From Scytonema sp035967975 (GTDB lineage Bacteria; Cyanobacteriota; Cyanobacteriia; Cyanobacteriales; Nostocaceae), in NCBI GenBank assembly GCA_035967975.1, contig JAWQFQ010000010.1, positions 1 to 64,000 of the forward strand: 64,000 nucleotides of DNA, given 5' to 3'. A program made the translations under genes and the position numbers. How positions within the stretch are numbered: position 1 is the stretch's first letter; each line of letters opens with the position of its first letter. The notes under the pieces are model-generated. The model saw only the letters and a program-made list of their open reading frames with translations. It was not told where the DNA came from and ran no database searches. Positions 32,844-42,371 of the stretch are shown piece by piece.

Positions 32844-34840
32844 TTGCTTTCCTCTCCTGAATTTAATATACCTGAGTCTAAATCCCATATATCTCGCTGG
32901 ACAACACGACGATAGAACAGGAGGGGTTGATTAGTTTTTGGGTCTGCTATGGTTACAGGTACGATAACCCCCATACATTCTAAAAGGTCAATAGTTGAGC
33001 GAGTAACTTCTGTTGCTTCATTTGTATCACTAGTACTGAATTCTTCTAGGGTAAACAGTGCTGCTGTATAATAACTATTTATTTCATTATCAGTCACTAT
33101 CTCTGTTTTTTCACATACTTTTTGCCAAATTTTGATTTGTTCTTGGCTTAAGTTCCCAAAAGGTTTGATGTCTTCTTGAATAGGAGAAGGTAATTTTTGG
33201 ATTGCTATTGGTGGTGACTCTAAATGACCGAAAAGACTTTCTATACGTTGGGCTAGCTGTTGTTGGTTGCGGTAAATTTGAGCTAAAAGGGTTGTCGGAG
33301 ATTCAAGAGTGTTTAATTCAGTTTGAGTTCTAACGTATGTTTCTGAACGTAGGTCATAAGCTTGTTCATGTATCGCAGATTTGGTAACAGCTACGCCTAG
33401 TAGTCTTGGTTGATTTATTCCGGTGATTTGGTTTTCTAAAGAAAAGGAAATGGCTACAGCTTTAACCTGATGCGAAAGTAACAAAAGCACTTTATCTCCA
33501 TTTTCTTCTGCTTGTGGTTGTTCTATGTTTATATCAATTTCTTCTTGATATTCCTCAGGTTCTAATTGCTCATTGCTATCAGACTTTTTTAAGAAATCTA
33601 AAGGAATTTGTAAGCTAATTCGCTGTGGTGGAAAAGCTGCGTTCAATTCCACTAGTAATGAAGGAGATTTTTGACCTGTTTGAAAATCGAAAGTTTGATA
33701 TTTAATATTTTCTAAATTTTTGTCTATTCCCTGGCAAATTATACCAATCTGAGTTTTACCATCGAACACCCATTTAACACCAATTTGTGGGTTATTGTCA
33801 TCAGGGAGTTTAGCATCAAACTCAGATTTATGAGTTGCCCAAGCTGCTTCTAAAAAAGGTAAATCACTGGGCTGGGATGGTTCTTGAGTTAAGTCACGTC
33901 CCTTACCTGCTGGATAACCATCTTGTTCCACTTGAAAAAACCAAGTTAGGTATTTTTCTGAGGCTTCTACTTTGCTAAATACCAGCAAATGGGTTTGGAG
34001 AGGACTATAGGGTTGAAAAGCGTCTTTTGGGAAAGAAACTACTGCTTCAAGGAAATTTTCATTAACTAATTGATAACGCAGATTTTTTTCGGCTGTGCTG
34101 TTACTAAATAAAATTCCAGATGGAACTAAAACTGCTGCACGTCCATTGATAGATAATTTTTGCAGTGCTAGGCTTAATAGTGCGGTTTCGCTACGACTAC
34201 CAACTTTTTGTTTTAAACTTGTCTCTGCTAACTTAGCATCAATTTTTGCACCAAAAGGGGGATTGATCAGAATCCGATCAAAATTTAAAGTTTTTATAGC
34301 ATCTTGTTTAAGAAATGCTTGTAGGGCATTTCCGTAGAATATAGTAGCGTTTAATTCATGGAGTTTAACATTAGCATAAGCAATTCTTGCCCATTCTGAA
34401 GAGATATCAATACCAATGGTTATCCCTTGAGGTTTATAAGCATGATTTACTAATAACCCAGCACTACCACAAGCAAAATCTGCTAGGCTATGAGTTGGCT
34501 CAACTTGGGCAAGAGCCATCATACTTTTAGCAATATGTCGAGGTGTAGGGTAGCCTCCACCTGTAAGCATATTGGGTAAATAAAAGATGACGTGACGGTC
34601 TAAAAGTTTCGCGGTTCCTCCTGCTGTGTTTGCTGCTTCGGTAAGGAGTTGCTTGATTTTTTCTGCGTTTAAATTCGGTTGATTTGGCGTTCTTGGTTGT
34701 AGTTCTTCCTCAGAAAATTTTAGTTCGTTAATTTCTAGCAAAAATGCGGCAATATACTCAATAATCGCCAGGTCATAAGAAATTCCTACTTTCCGGAATT
34801 CTGACCAAACTTGATTCAGCAAATCGCGGATTTTTGTCAT
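32840..34840 (-). CDS. divergent N6-adenine DNA methylase-like protein
   Basis: The 666-residue protein is distinct from the HsdM upstream. Residues 90-300 form an N6-adenine methyltransferase domain of HsdM type: GGYPTPRHIAKSMMAL, SAM motif I DFACGSAGLL (121-130), and catalytic motif IV N193-PPF196 (ILINPPFGAKID). The N-terminal 80 residues are helical. The C-terminal half (about 340-666) is unassigned, with an acidic linker (about 405-435) and a helical end that may bind DNA or partner subunits. It lies 3 bases downstream of hsdS and overlaps the ATPase gene. Two methylase-like subunits in one operon suggest that one modifies host DNA and the other acts as a recognition or sensor subunit; inference. 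Confidence 0.87.
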   Translation of the reverse strand: MTKIRDLLNQVWSEFRKVGISYDLAIIEYIAAFLLEINELKFSEEELQPRTPNQPNLNAEKIKQLLTEAANTAGGTAKLLDRHVIFYLPNMLTGGGYPTPRHIAKSMMALAQVEPTHSLADFACGSAGLLVNHAYKPQGITIGIDISSEWARIAYANVKLHELNATIFYGNALQAFLKQDAIKTLNFDRILINPPFGAKIDAKLAETSLKQKVGSRSETALLSLALQKLSINGRAAVLVPSGILFSNSTAEKNLRYQLVNENFLEAVVSFPKDAFQPYSPLQTHLLVFSKVEASEKYLTWFFQVEQDGYPAGKGRDLTQEPSQPSDLPFLEAAWATHKSEFDAKLPDDNNPQIGVKWVFDGKTQIGIICQGIDKNLENIKYQTFDFQTGQKSPSLLVELNAAFPPQRISLQIPLDFLKKSDSNEQLEPEEYQEEIDINIEQPQAEENGDKVLLLLSHQVKAVAISFSLENQITGINQPRLLGVAVTKSAIHEQAYDLRSETYVRTQTELNTLESPTTLLAQIYRNQQQLAQRIESLFGHLESPPIAIQKLPSPIQEDIKPFGNLSQEQIKIWQKVCEKTEIVTDNEINSYYTAALFTLEEFSTSDTNEATEVTRSTIDLLECMGVIVPVTIADPKTNQPLLFYRRVVQRDIWDLDSGILNSGEESK

Positions 34841-34843
34841 ATT

Positions 34844-36115
34844 CTACAATTTTCCTCGAAAAGCACGCTCTAAAATTGATTTTTCTAGCATATCAAGTAA
34901 TTTGGCATCTTGTTCTAACAGTTTTAATATTTCATCAGCTTCATGTTGAATATGTTCAAGGTAAGCAACTGCTTGACGCTGCTGATTGAGAGGTGGTAAC
35001 GGTACTGGAATGTTCGCGACATTTTTAGGATAGATGTGTGTTTGTCCTCTTTTATCAGCAAAAGCAATACCAGTTCTTCTAGAAAGAATTTGCCTTTGAC
35101 CTTGTTCAGACCAAAGGTAATAGTAAAGCCATTTACCTAATAATTTTTTCTGATTCCTAGAACGTAAAATCATAATTTGTGTATCTACTGTCCAAAATTC
35201 TTCGCATTCTTGAACGTAACTTACACGTCCCAGTGTTCCTTCTGCTATATTTGCCATCAATACATCATCAGGTTGAATATATCTATCCTTAGGAATTTTT
35301 TTTACTTGTTCAGCTTTCGTATAAGAAGGATTAGTTAATCGCAAATAGTGAGGATAAACGTGCTTAGTTTTAAACACTCTGATATTGGAATTCCCTTCAC
35401 CACTTGCCCGACCATTAAATGCTGTAGCGACCTCTGAAAAAGATACAATTTCAAGAAGAGATTCCAGATTTAGAAACACTTCATTGAGTGCGACAGATAA
35501 CAATTGTTCTGTGTCTTTACGAGTTTTATAAATCAACCTACGAGACTCTTGAACTTCAGCTAGCAGTGTTTCTATACGTGCTACAATTCTACCCTGAATA
35601 TCTAAAGAGCGGATTTGGTTCTCAGGATAAGGAATAGGTATTAACAATGATTTAAGTTCGTCTAGTCTAATTCCTTTTACCGTAACGCCAGAACCTAGAC
35701 GTTCAATTTCTGATGCATAGCTTTTCAAGTAGAGAGTTAAATACTTTTCTAAAATACCAGAATAGAGAACAAGTCCTTTTAAATCTTGGTTAATTGCAAC
35801 TCTTATTTTAGCAATACTAACTTTTCCAAGCCCCATTCGTGTTGCAACAACAACAGTTCCTGGTTCTACTACTTTAGCTGCACTATTTTCAAGACCTTGA
35901 GTAGTAATTGATTCTTTTGTAGTTAATATTTCATCACTTTTTAAATCTTTAACACTTGCCCAGTTAATATTTCCTCCCCAGTAATCAGGATTTTTTCTGT
36001 CTGGTGTTCCACCTCCTACTATCTTTTTACAAAGTTGACCTAGTGGTATCCACTTCCATCCTTCAAGGAAATGTAAATCATTATTGTCTATACTGTTTTC
36101 AGTAGTTTTAACCAT
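34844..36115 (-). CDS. hsdS: type I restriction-modification specificity subunit
   Basis: The 423-residue protein has two target-recognition domains. TRD1 is about 15-150 (GWKWIPLGQLCKKIVGGGTP, GNINWASVKDL, VAINQDLKGLV), followed by a conserved helix (RSLDIQGRIVARIETLLAEVQESRRLIYK). TRD2 is about 220-360 (VSFSEVATAFNGRASGEG) and is followed by the second helix (LPPLNQQRQAVAYLEHIQHE). This is the bipartite design of type I HsdS, which recognises a split DNA sequence. The ATG overlaps the stop of hsdM by one base. The methylated site cannot be read from sequence. Confidence 0.94.
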   Translation of the reverse strand: MVKTTENSIDNNDLHFLEGWKWIPLGQLCKKIVGGGTPDRKNPDYWGGNINWASVKDLKSDEILTTKESITTQGLENSAAKVVEPGTVVVATRMGLGKVSIAKIRVAINQDLKGLVLYSGILEKYLTLYLKSYASEIERLGSGVTVKGIRLDELKSLLIPIPYPENQIRSLDIQGRIVARIETLLAEVQESRRLIYKTRKDTEQLLSVALNEVFLNLESLLEIVSFSEVATAFNGRASGEGNSNIRVFKTKHVYPHYLRLTNPSYTKAEQVKKIPKDRYIQPDDVLMANIAEGTLGRVSYVQECEEFWTVDTQIMILRSRNQKKLLGKWLYYYLWSEQGQRQILSRRTGIAFADKRGQTHIYPKNVANIPVPLPPLNQQRQAVAYLEHIQHEADEILKLLEQDAKLLDMLEKSILERAFRGKL

Positions 36116-37638
36116 TACGCCTCCTTTTCCTCACTAACTATCTTATGAAGGCGTTCTATCATTTGATGAAGCTTCTGTTGATTCTCAAGAATTCTAGCAG
36201 TCAACTCTGAAGGATGTGGCAACTTTTCACCTTCCAAACAGTGAGGGTTTCTGGCTGACAAATCATACTCAAGTTCAACTAAAGTTTTTCCATCTACAAA
36301 CCAACTATTATTAGTAAATTCCTCTTGGGTAACTTTTCCCTGACGATACGCTAGCAATTTTTGAAAAACCTGCCTTACTTCATGAAAATGCTCATCTATA
36401 ATGGGATTTCCTTTATTGAATTTCTTTAAATTCTCAGGCAAAGGCATTTCATAATAAAGAACTTCTTTTGTAGAGATGGAACGCTCAAAAAATAACAATG
36501 CTGTTTTGACATCTGAATAAGGTGCAAAGGCTCCAGGTGGCAAACTCACTACTAAGAACAAACTAAAATCGTTCAGCAACATTTGCTTAACTGTAGCAAA
36601 AGAACCACTTCTAAAAAGCGTTCCTTCTGGCACTACCATGCCACAACGTGCTTTACTAGATGGCTTTAGTTTTCTAATAATATGTTCAACTGCTAATAGC
36701 TCCGTAGCATTACTTTTTATAGGAAAATTTTTTTGAATTTGAGCATTTTCTTTACCTCCAAACGGAGGATTTGTTAAGACGATATCAAAATGCTCTGAAA
36801 CATTTTTTAAATTTTCTGCTAGGGTGTTGCGTCGGCGAATATCAGGAACTCGGACGCCATGCAAAACCATATTCATAATACCAAGTAGAGCTGGTAGTGC
36901 TTTTTTTTCTTGACCCACGAAGGTGTCATACTGAAGAATTCTGTGGTCTTTAGTTGTTTTCTCCTGCTTTTGCATATGCAAGTATGCTTCTACCAAAAAT
37001 CCACAGGAACCACAAAAAGGGTCATATACCGTCTCTCCTATTTGAGGATTAATGACTTCTACCATAAAACGAATAATTGAACGGGGCGTATAAAATTCCC
37101 CAGCCATTTTATTTTCGCTTCCCAACCGTTTTAATAAGTCCTCATAAATATGAGATACAGTGTGAATATCATCAGGATTTTTAAAGTTAATGCTATCAAC
37201 AATTTCCAGCACATCTTTCAGATTATACGGTGAGGCGCAGACAATAACATTGCGATCGCTAAATATCCCCGAAATCACCTCCCGTTCTGATGAACCATAG
37301 AGATTAGCTAAATAAGGTATTAGTTCTCCTCTCACAAACTGCATTAACTTTTCGCCATCCCATTCGGGTGTAGTGAGGCGACTATTATATCCTACGTTCT
37401 TACCTAGAGCTTTTGGTATCCAGCTAGACCATCGGTAAGATTCATCAATAACTCGCTTGTACTCTCGTCCTGCGGATTCGGCTTCTTTCTCAAAAATGAC
37501 TTCCTGCTCATCAAAAAATTTCAAGAACAATAACCAAGCTATATGCTCGACGTATTCCATCACGCCACCACAATTATCGTCGCGGCGCAATATATCACAA
37601 GCTCGCCAGATGTCATTAGTTAACTGTTCTCGACTCAC
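36115..37638 (-). CDS. hsdM: type I restriction-modification methylase subunit
   Basis: The 507-residue N6-adenine methylase starts at GTG 37638, preceded by GAGGAAA. The N-terminal helical HsdM_N domain (1-120, LTNDIWRACDILRRDDNCGG) is followed by the catalytic domain: EFYTPRSIIRFMVEV, SAM motif I DPFCGSCGFL (206-215) and motif IV N290-PPFGG (VLTNPPFGG). The C-terminal tail has ENQQKLHQMIERLHKIV, typical of HsdM. It heads the five-gene operon; no hsdR follows. The start overlaps the stop of a tiny upstream frame (GTGA), hinting at a lost upstream gene. Confidence 0.94.
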   Translation of the reverse strand: MSREQLTNDIWRACDILRRDDNCGGVMEYVEHIAWLLFLKFFDEQEVIFEKEAESAGREYKRVIDESYRWSSWIPKALGKNVGYNSRLTTPEWDGEKLMQFVRGELIPYLANLYGSSEREVISGIFSDRNVIVCASPYNLKDVLEIVDSINFKNPDDIHTVSHIYEDLLKRLGSENKMAGEFYTPRSIIRFMVEVINPQIGETVYDPFCGSCGFLVEAYLHMQKQEKTTKDHRILQYDTFVGQEKKALPALLGIMNMVLHGVRVPDIRRRNTLAENLKNVSEHFDIVLTNPPFGGKENAQIQKNFPIKSNATELLAVEHIIRKLKPSSKARCGMVVPEGTLFRSGSFATVKQMLLNDFSLFLVVSLPPGAFAPYSDVKTALLFFERSISTKEVLYYEMPLPENLKKFNKGNPIIDEHFHEVRQVFQKLLAYRQGKVTQEEFTNNSWFVDGKTLVELEYDLSARNPHCLEGEKLPHPSELTARILENQQKLHQMIERLHKIVSEEKEA

Positions 37639-38233
37639 GCAATTTCCTCACGATACAGGCGTTGCTGCACCTCATTCTATGCTAAACGCACATTATTAAT
37701 ACTACCAAAACGTTGTTCGAGCCTAACACTTGTCCCACTTTCTCTTAAGGAGACAGCCGAAACACTTCCGGATTTACCATTTCTTGTACACCAGCCAAGC
37801 GGTACTTGTCGAGTCATGCTAGAATAATTGTCTATTTTATAACATCTTCTCGTCTTCTGAGATACAAATTTATCTGTGTCCATCTGCGTCGAGGGTGCGG
37901 TTAATTCTTTCTTCAGTTTACATAAATTTACGATTATTTCCGTATAATTCTTGATTGGCTTGAGTAAATATCTTCTATCTGTTGCTAATGCAATGTCAGT
38001 ATGATTACCGTTGCATCTTTGTTGTGTAATCGACTACGAATTAAGAGATTGCAGTTTTTGCCAAAAAGTTTTTTATGAATACATAAGCGATCGCCTCTAC
38101 CATCTCGCAGTTAATCAATCTGTAGCGTCCACATTTCCCAAATATTTCTACTATCGTTACTCAGTTTACATACTAAATAATCATTTCCTAGAAATACTAA
38201 GACAGTACACAGATCATATAAGAGGTATTATTA
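37639..38233. other. 595-base spacer upstream of the hsdM operon
   Basis: It probably holds the promoter of the minus-strand operon. A short frame ending EVQQRLYREEIA stops inside the GTGA of hsdM and is cut off upstream by TAG, suggesting the trace of an earlier gene. A dispersed repeat with an ATACAAATTTATCTG core is at 37853-37913. No convincing gene is seen. Confidence 0.5.
37853..37913. repeat. AAATTTATCTG dispersed repeat
   Basis: GAGATACAAATTTATCTGTG and GCGGTTAATTCTTTCT; same family as 10327-10400 and 43643-43708. Confidence 0.6.
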
Positions 38234-39283
38234 ATGTCGAAAAGAATTGAATGGATTGATTGCTGGAAAGGTCTTGCCATAACTACAGTTGTTGTAGGAC
38301 ACATTTTTACCACACTATCAAAATATATTTACTGGTTTCATATGCCGCTTTTTTTCTTTATCAGTGGATATCTTTATAAAGAAAAAACTGACTACGCTGC
38401 TTTTTTTAAGAAAAAATTCTTTCATCTTATGGTACCCTATTTTTCATTTCTTGTTTTATTTACTTTACTTCAGTATCTACCATTGATAATAGATAGTTGG
38501 CAGCAAGAACAATTATTGACAATAGATAAAGTTATAATCTCTACATTGACGTTAATCTGGAAACAATTTTATGGTGGCGCAAATCTGGTGCTTTGGTTTG
38601 GTGTGTTCTGGTTTGTAACTTGTCTATTTTTTACACAGCAGTTATATAACCTGATTTATGTAAAGTTTGGTTCTAATAATTGGCTGATGTTAAAAATTAT
38701 GCTAGGTTATTATTGTTTAGCAATGTTTAATTATTATTTCTTAAAAAAGATTATTTTTCCTTGGAATATTAATGTAGTTGCAATGGCACTTCCATTTTAC
38801 TGGTTAGGACACATGGCAGCTAAATCATTATTCATGAATTCTAAAATCTTGATATTAGGAATAATAATATTTTTGGGGGCCTTTTTATTAGATACAGGGT
38901 CTCTAGTATATTTCCACTTAAATATGAAAAATACTAGTTATGGAGTATTAATTTTGAATGTCATCATAGCTTTATCTGGGATTATTATTACACAGCAATT
39001 GGCGGTACTACTTTATAAAAGAGTTTATATACGAAATACCCTACGTGAACTTGGTAGTGCTTCTATGCTCATTATGTATTTGCATCAGCCAATACAAATA
39101 ACTCTGAAAAATTACCCAATATTCGCATTCCAAGGTATTAGGGTAATAGGTACACTAGTTATTTCATATATTATCTACAAAATTATTATCAATTATTCAA
39201 TTATGCGTCAGCTTTTTTTAGGTAATTTTTCAACTTATGCAGTAGTGGAAACTCTAGATGAGAGTCATTCAAGAAATACATAA
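38234..39283 (+). CDS. acyltransferase 3 family membrane protein
   Basis: The 349-residue multi-pass membrane protein has about 10 hydrophobic helices. The N-terminus RIEWIDCWKGLAITTVVVGH carries the D/W-rich start and conserved His of acyltransferase-3 enzymes, followed by WFHMPLFFFISGYLYKE with the second catalytic-type motif. These proteins O-acylate cell-surface sugars (acetyl groups on exopolysaccharide, LPS or related). The start is ATG 38234. It is transcribed alone, divergent from the hsdM operon. Its codon usage and gene are AT-richer than its neighbours, which may reflect transfer. Confidence 0.87.
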   Translation: MSKRIEWIDCWKGLAITTVVVGHIFTTLSKYIYWFHMPLFFFISGYLYKEKTDYAAFFKKKFFHLMVPYFSFLVLFTLLQYLPLIIDSWQQEQLLTIDKVIISTLTLIWKQFYGGANLVLWFGVFWFVTCLFFTQQLYNLIYVKFGSNNWLMLKIMLGYYCLAMFNYYFLKKIIFPWNINVVAMALPFYWLGHMAAKSLFMNSKILILGIIIFLGAFLLDTGSLVYFHLNMKNTSYGVLILNVIIALSGIIITQQLAVLLYKRVYIRNTLRELGSASMLIMYLHQPIQITLKNYPIFAFQGIRVIGTLVISYIIYKIIINYSIMRQLFLGNFSTYAVVETLDESHSRNT

Positions 39284-39369
39284 ACAACAAGGTCACAGGG
39301 AACAGGGAGGAACGACCAGTTAAGCTGTTCCCTTCTCAATACTGCTCAGTTCACAATTATCGAGGCTCC

Positions 39370-39402
39370 AGAAACCCGGTTTCTTTAAGAAACCGGGTTT
39401 CT
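39370..39402. repeat. AGAAACCCGGTTTCT hairpin repeat
   Basis: A near-perfect inverted repeat with a TTAA-containing centre. It lies in the 361-base spacer 39284-39644, which has no gene. Confidence 0.8.
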
Positions 39403-39461
39403 AAACTTCACAATTTTTACAAATCAAATAGGATTGTTAGCTGATAAAATAATTGCTTATA

Positions 39462-39492
39462 GTAGCGATGCATGCGCTAAAGCGCAACTACG
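39462..39492. repeat. GCGCTTTAGCGC repeat, inverted copy
   Basis: GATGCATGCGCTAAAGCGCA is the reverse complement of the 17190 copy. Confidence 0.7.
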
Positions 39493-39603
39493 AACCAAAA
39501 TTATTATCGTGGGTTTCTTTCTCATTTTTCTGCGAGAAATAAGAAATATGTAGAATTTGAACTCCTGCTTTCCAAAGATTTAGAATCTGTAAAGATTGAT
39601 GTA

Positions 39604-39652
39604 ACCCGTTAAAACGGGTTTGAGCTTTTAGCCCGAAATTTATTTCAGGGCT
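39604..39652. repeat. CCCGTTAAAACGGG repeat, third copy (partial, inverted)
   Basis: CCCGTTAAAACGGGTTTGAG followed by CTTTTAGCCCGAAATT. It overlaps the last codons and stop of the pentapeptide-repeat gene. Confidence 0.8.
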
Positions 39653-41141
39653 CCTCCAACCATCCTTTGATTGTCAGCGTAGGAATGCTATAGAGTGGAT
39701 GATTAAAAATAACTTTTACTGCTTCTAATCCACCTGCATTTAAAACTGCTTGCAATCTGGCTTTCAGCATTGGATTATGTTGAATTTCTTGATATATTCT
39801 TTCCGTTACAACATCATGTGTTGTTGGATTTGTTTGAGCTATTTCATAAAGCAATTGCTGAATTTGTACTCTAGTTTCGACTAAGTTTCGTTTAGAGTTA
39901 ATTGCAATATTATTACTTATTTTGTTTTCCGTAACTCTTTGATTATAAGAATTTTCTGGTCTTTGAGTATATTGAAAATCGTAAATAGTTATATCAGCCA
40001 ATAATTTAATTATTTCAGTTAAATTCGCACTTTTACGATGATAAATGTCGATTTTGTCATCTTCAGCTAGTAACTCGACTCGATATTTTTCTTCTATTGC
40101 TTTGAGTTCCAAGTCATACTCTTGCGTCAAATATTTTTGAATTTCTTGATAGTTAGCATAACCAGAAACATTTACTCTCAAAACAAAAGCACCATCATTC
40201 TTATGTTCAATAGCTTGAATAGTTAACGCATCACTACCACACTCAAGTTGTAGCTTTTGGAATGCAGTGAAGAACGCTTCCCAATTAATACCATTCTGAA
40301 AAACCAAATTAACAACTTCTAGATTTGGTTGAAATTCTTCTATAGGTTTCTCTGATGTCAAATTGTGGTTGACGTTATCAGAGCTATGTTCTTGTGGACT
40401 TTGATGAAGGTCAACACTCTCAGTATTTAAATTCTCAACGTGAGTCTCGCTGCTAATCTTCCCACCTTCTACATTAACATCAATCTCCGATGCTTGAACT
40501 TTGTTGATGAGGTCAATTTCTGTCACCTCATCCCAACCATAAACAGCCCCAGCGTAGTTTTGGCTTCCCCCCGCTGCGCTCTCCCATATCTGACGCCACT
40601 TCTCCTCAATGATTGTTTCCTGACTGATTCGTGCTTGTTGAAGGTTAGCTCCCGTGAGGTCTACCCCACTGAGGTCAGCCCTTCTCAAGTCAGCATTATG
40701 GAGATTAGCTCCCCGGAGGTCAGCACCACTGAGGTTAGCTTTAAAAAAGTCAACTCCACTGAGGTTAGTCCTTCTGAGGTCAGCACCACTGAGGTTAGCT
40801 TCTGTGAGGTCAGCTTTCCTAAGGTCAGCACCAATAAGATTCGCCTTTGTGAGGTTAGCCTCTCTTAAGTTAGCCCTTTTGAGGTTAGCATCACTGAGGT
40901 TAGCTTTAGTTAAGTCAGCCCATATGAGGTTAACGCTACTAAGGTTAGCCTGACTCAAGTCGGCGTGACAGAGATTAGATTTACTGAGGTCAGTTCTAGT
41001 GAAATCAGCGCCTTTAAGATTAATACTGTGGAGGTCTACTTCACTAAGGTCTGGAACTGTTTCAGGATTTTTTGTTCTCCACTTATTCCAAACCGTTTTC
41101 ACTCCTTGCTTTAGCAAAGCCCAATGTTCGTTATTTGCCAT
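39645..41141 (-). CDS. pentapeptide-repeat protein with C-terminal helical domain
   Basis: The 498-residue protein has about 25 pentapeptide repeats of A(D/N)LXX type (about residues 30-175; ADLSQANLSSVNL, ADLRKADLTEANL), which fold as a right-handed quadrilateral beta-helix. An N-terminal cap (WALLKQGVKTVWNKWRTKNP) precedes it. An acidic linker (about 210-275) leads to a region around 280-350 with alternating strands (NLVFQNGINWEAFFTAFQKL) and a C-terminal helical segment seen in other cyanobacterial pentapeptide proteins (VQIQQLLYEIAQTNPTTHDV). Cytosolic, role unknown; some such proteins mimic DNA. The final EEP and stop lie within a dispersed repeat. Confidence 0.88.
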   Translation of the reverse strand: MANNEHWALLKQGVKTVWNKWRTKNPETVPDLSEVDLHSINLKGADFTRTDLSKSNLCHADLSQANLSSVNLIWADLTKANLSDANLKRANLREANLTKANLIGADLRKADLTEANLSGADLRRTNLSGVDFFKANLSGADLRGANLHNADLRRADLSGVDLTGANLQQARISQETIIEEKWRQIWESAAGGSQNYAGAVYGWDEVTEIDLINKVQASEIDVNVEGGKISSETHVENLNTESVDLHQSPQEHSSDNVNHNLTSEKPIEEFQPNLEVVNLVFQNGINWEAFFTAFQKLQLECGSDALTIQAIEHKNDGAFVLRVNVSGYANYQEIQKYLTQEYDLELKAIEEKYRVELLAEDDKIDIYHRKSANLTEIIKLLADITIYDFQYTQRPENSYNQRVTENKISNNIAINSKRNLVETRVQIQQLLYEIAQTNPTTHDVVTERIYQEIQHNPMLKARLQAVLNAGGLEAVKVIFNHPLYSIPTLTIKGWLEEP

Positions 41142-41429
41142 CTAGTGCTAGCCTCTCAGTATTAGTTACAGCTTAACGCAGTGGTTTGTCAACTATACAC
41201 CTACCATCTCTTGACAAATTTTAATTGCTTGAGTATTGGTGCTTTCATTTTAAAGTATAAAACCACACCGCTAAAACGGCGTGGCAAAGTTTACATATAA
41301 TGGTATTTGGTTAAAAAGTTAAATTGTACTAAAAAAAGGCTTTGAGTTGTCGTTGTCTTTAACTACAAACTCAAGTAGTGGTATTCCGGATTCTGCTCCA
41401 ACATTTTTGACTCGAAAAACTATGTAATT

Positions 41430-42371
41430 ATGCTTGAAGAAAAACAAACTGCACGGGAGACTATATTACTAGAAACAGGTACATTGTGGCAACGTGTGAA
41501 AGAGCAGACTGAGTATGCTCTACAATCCGGAGCACTGTTATCGATTCCCACAGATTTTGAGTTTGTAGAACAAGGTGGCGTTCGCTTTGTGGTACGGGTT
41601 TTATCCAATTTAGCACGTAAGGATGCGGCTAAAAAAGCAAGGGAAAAACTGGCGACCTCTTCTAACAAGGACTTCAACCCCTTCCTTCCTTATGAGGAAG
41701 ATTTATTTGTGACCGATATTTCTGACACTCATGTCTGTTTGTTAAACAAATTTAACGTTGTTGACTATCACCTACTCATTATCACCCGTGCTTTTGAGGA
41801 GCAAGAAACTCTACTTACCCAACAAGATTTTGCAGCCATGTGGGCTTGTTTGGCAGAAATCGATGGTTTAATATTCTATAATGGTGGTAAAACTGCTGGT
41901 GCAAGTCAGCGCCACAAACACTTGCAACTCATTCCATGTCCCCTCGTGCCTAATCAACCCCAGCAACTACCTATTGAACCTCTGCTCGCATCCGCCCAAG
42001 CTCAAGATTCTGTAGCGAGTGTAGCGGAACTTCCTTTTGTTAACGCTTTGACACAGTTAAATCCCGATTGGGCGCAGTCTCCACTAGAAGCAGCTCAAGC
42101 AACACTGGAAAGATATCACACCCTATTGGGTGCAGTGGGTTTAGAAGATGGAGTTAATGACAACAAGCAATCTGGCGCTTACAATCTTCTGGCTACGCGA
42201 GAATGGATGTTGATTGTACCGCGATCGCACGAAAGTTTTGAGTCTATCTCCATAAACTCCTTGGGATTTGCAGGTTCCCTTTTCGTCCGTAACGAGCAAC
42301 AAATGAAAATGTTAAAGGACGTTGGTCCCATGAATATTCTCAAAAATGTTGCTGTCACTTCTACAAATTAG
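41430..42371 (+). CDS. Ap4A phosphorylase-like ATP adenylyltransferase
   Basis: The 313-residue HIT-like enzyme probably degrades diadenosine tetraphosphate with phosphate to ADP and ATP. The catalytic histidine motif is H162-K-H164 (GASQRHKHLQLIP). The N-terminal segment PFLPYEEDLFVTDISDTHVC and the DYHLLIITRAFEEQ strand match the family. The C-terminal YNLLATREWMLIVPRSHE strand completes the substrate site. Length is normal. Its 3' end overlaps the convergent NIL-ferredoxin gene by 11 bases. Confidence 0.92.
   Translation: MLEEKQTARETILLETGTLWQRVKEQTEYALQSGALLSIPTDFEFVEQGGVRFVVRVLSNLARKDAAKKAREKLATSSNKDFNPFLPYEEDLFVTDISDTHVCLLNKFNVVDYHLLIITRAFEEQETLLTQQDFAAMWACLAEIDGLIFYNGGKTAGASQRHKHLQLIPCPLVPNQPQQLPIEPLLASAQAQDSVASVAELPFVNALTQLNPDWAQSPLEAAQATLERYHTLLGAVGLEDGVNDNKQSGAYNLLATREWMLIVPRSHESFESISINSLGFAGSLFVRNEQQMKMLKDVGPMNILKNVAVTSTN

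Noticed and set aside
37677..37883. Minus-strand 68-aa frame upstream of hsdM
   Set aside because: No domain signal; starts inside a dispersed repeat; probably a chance or remnant frame.
40440..40953. Two plus-strand frames inside the pentapeptide-repeat gene
   Set aside because: They are antisense shadows of the A(D/N)LXX repeats, producing artificially regular peptides.
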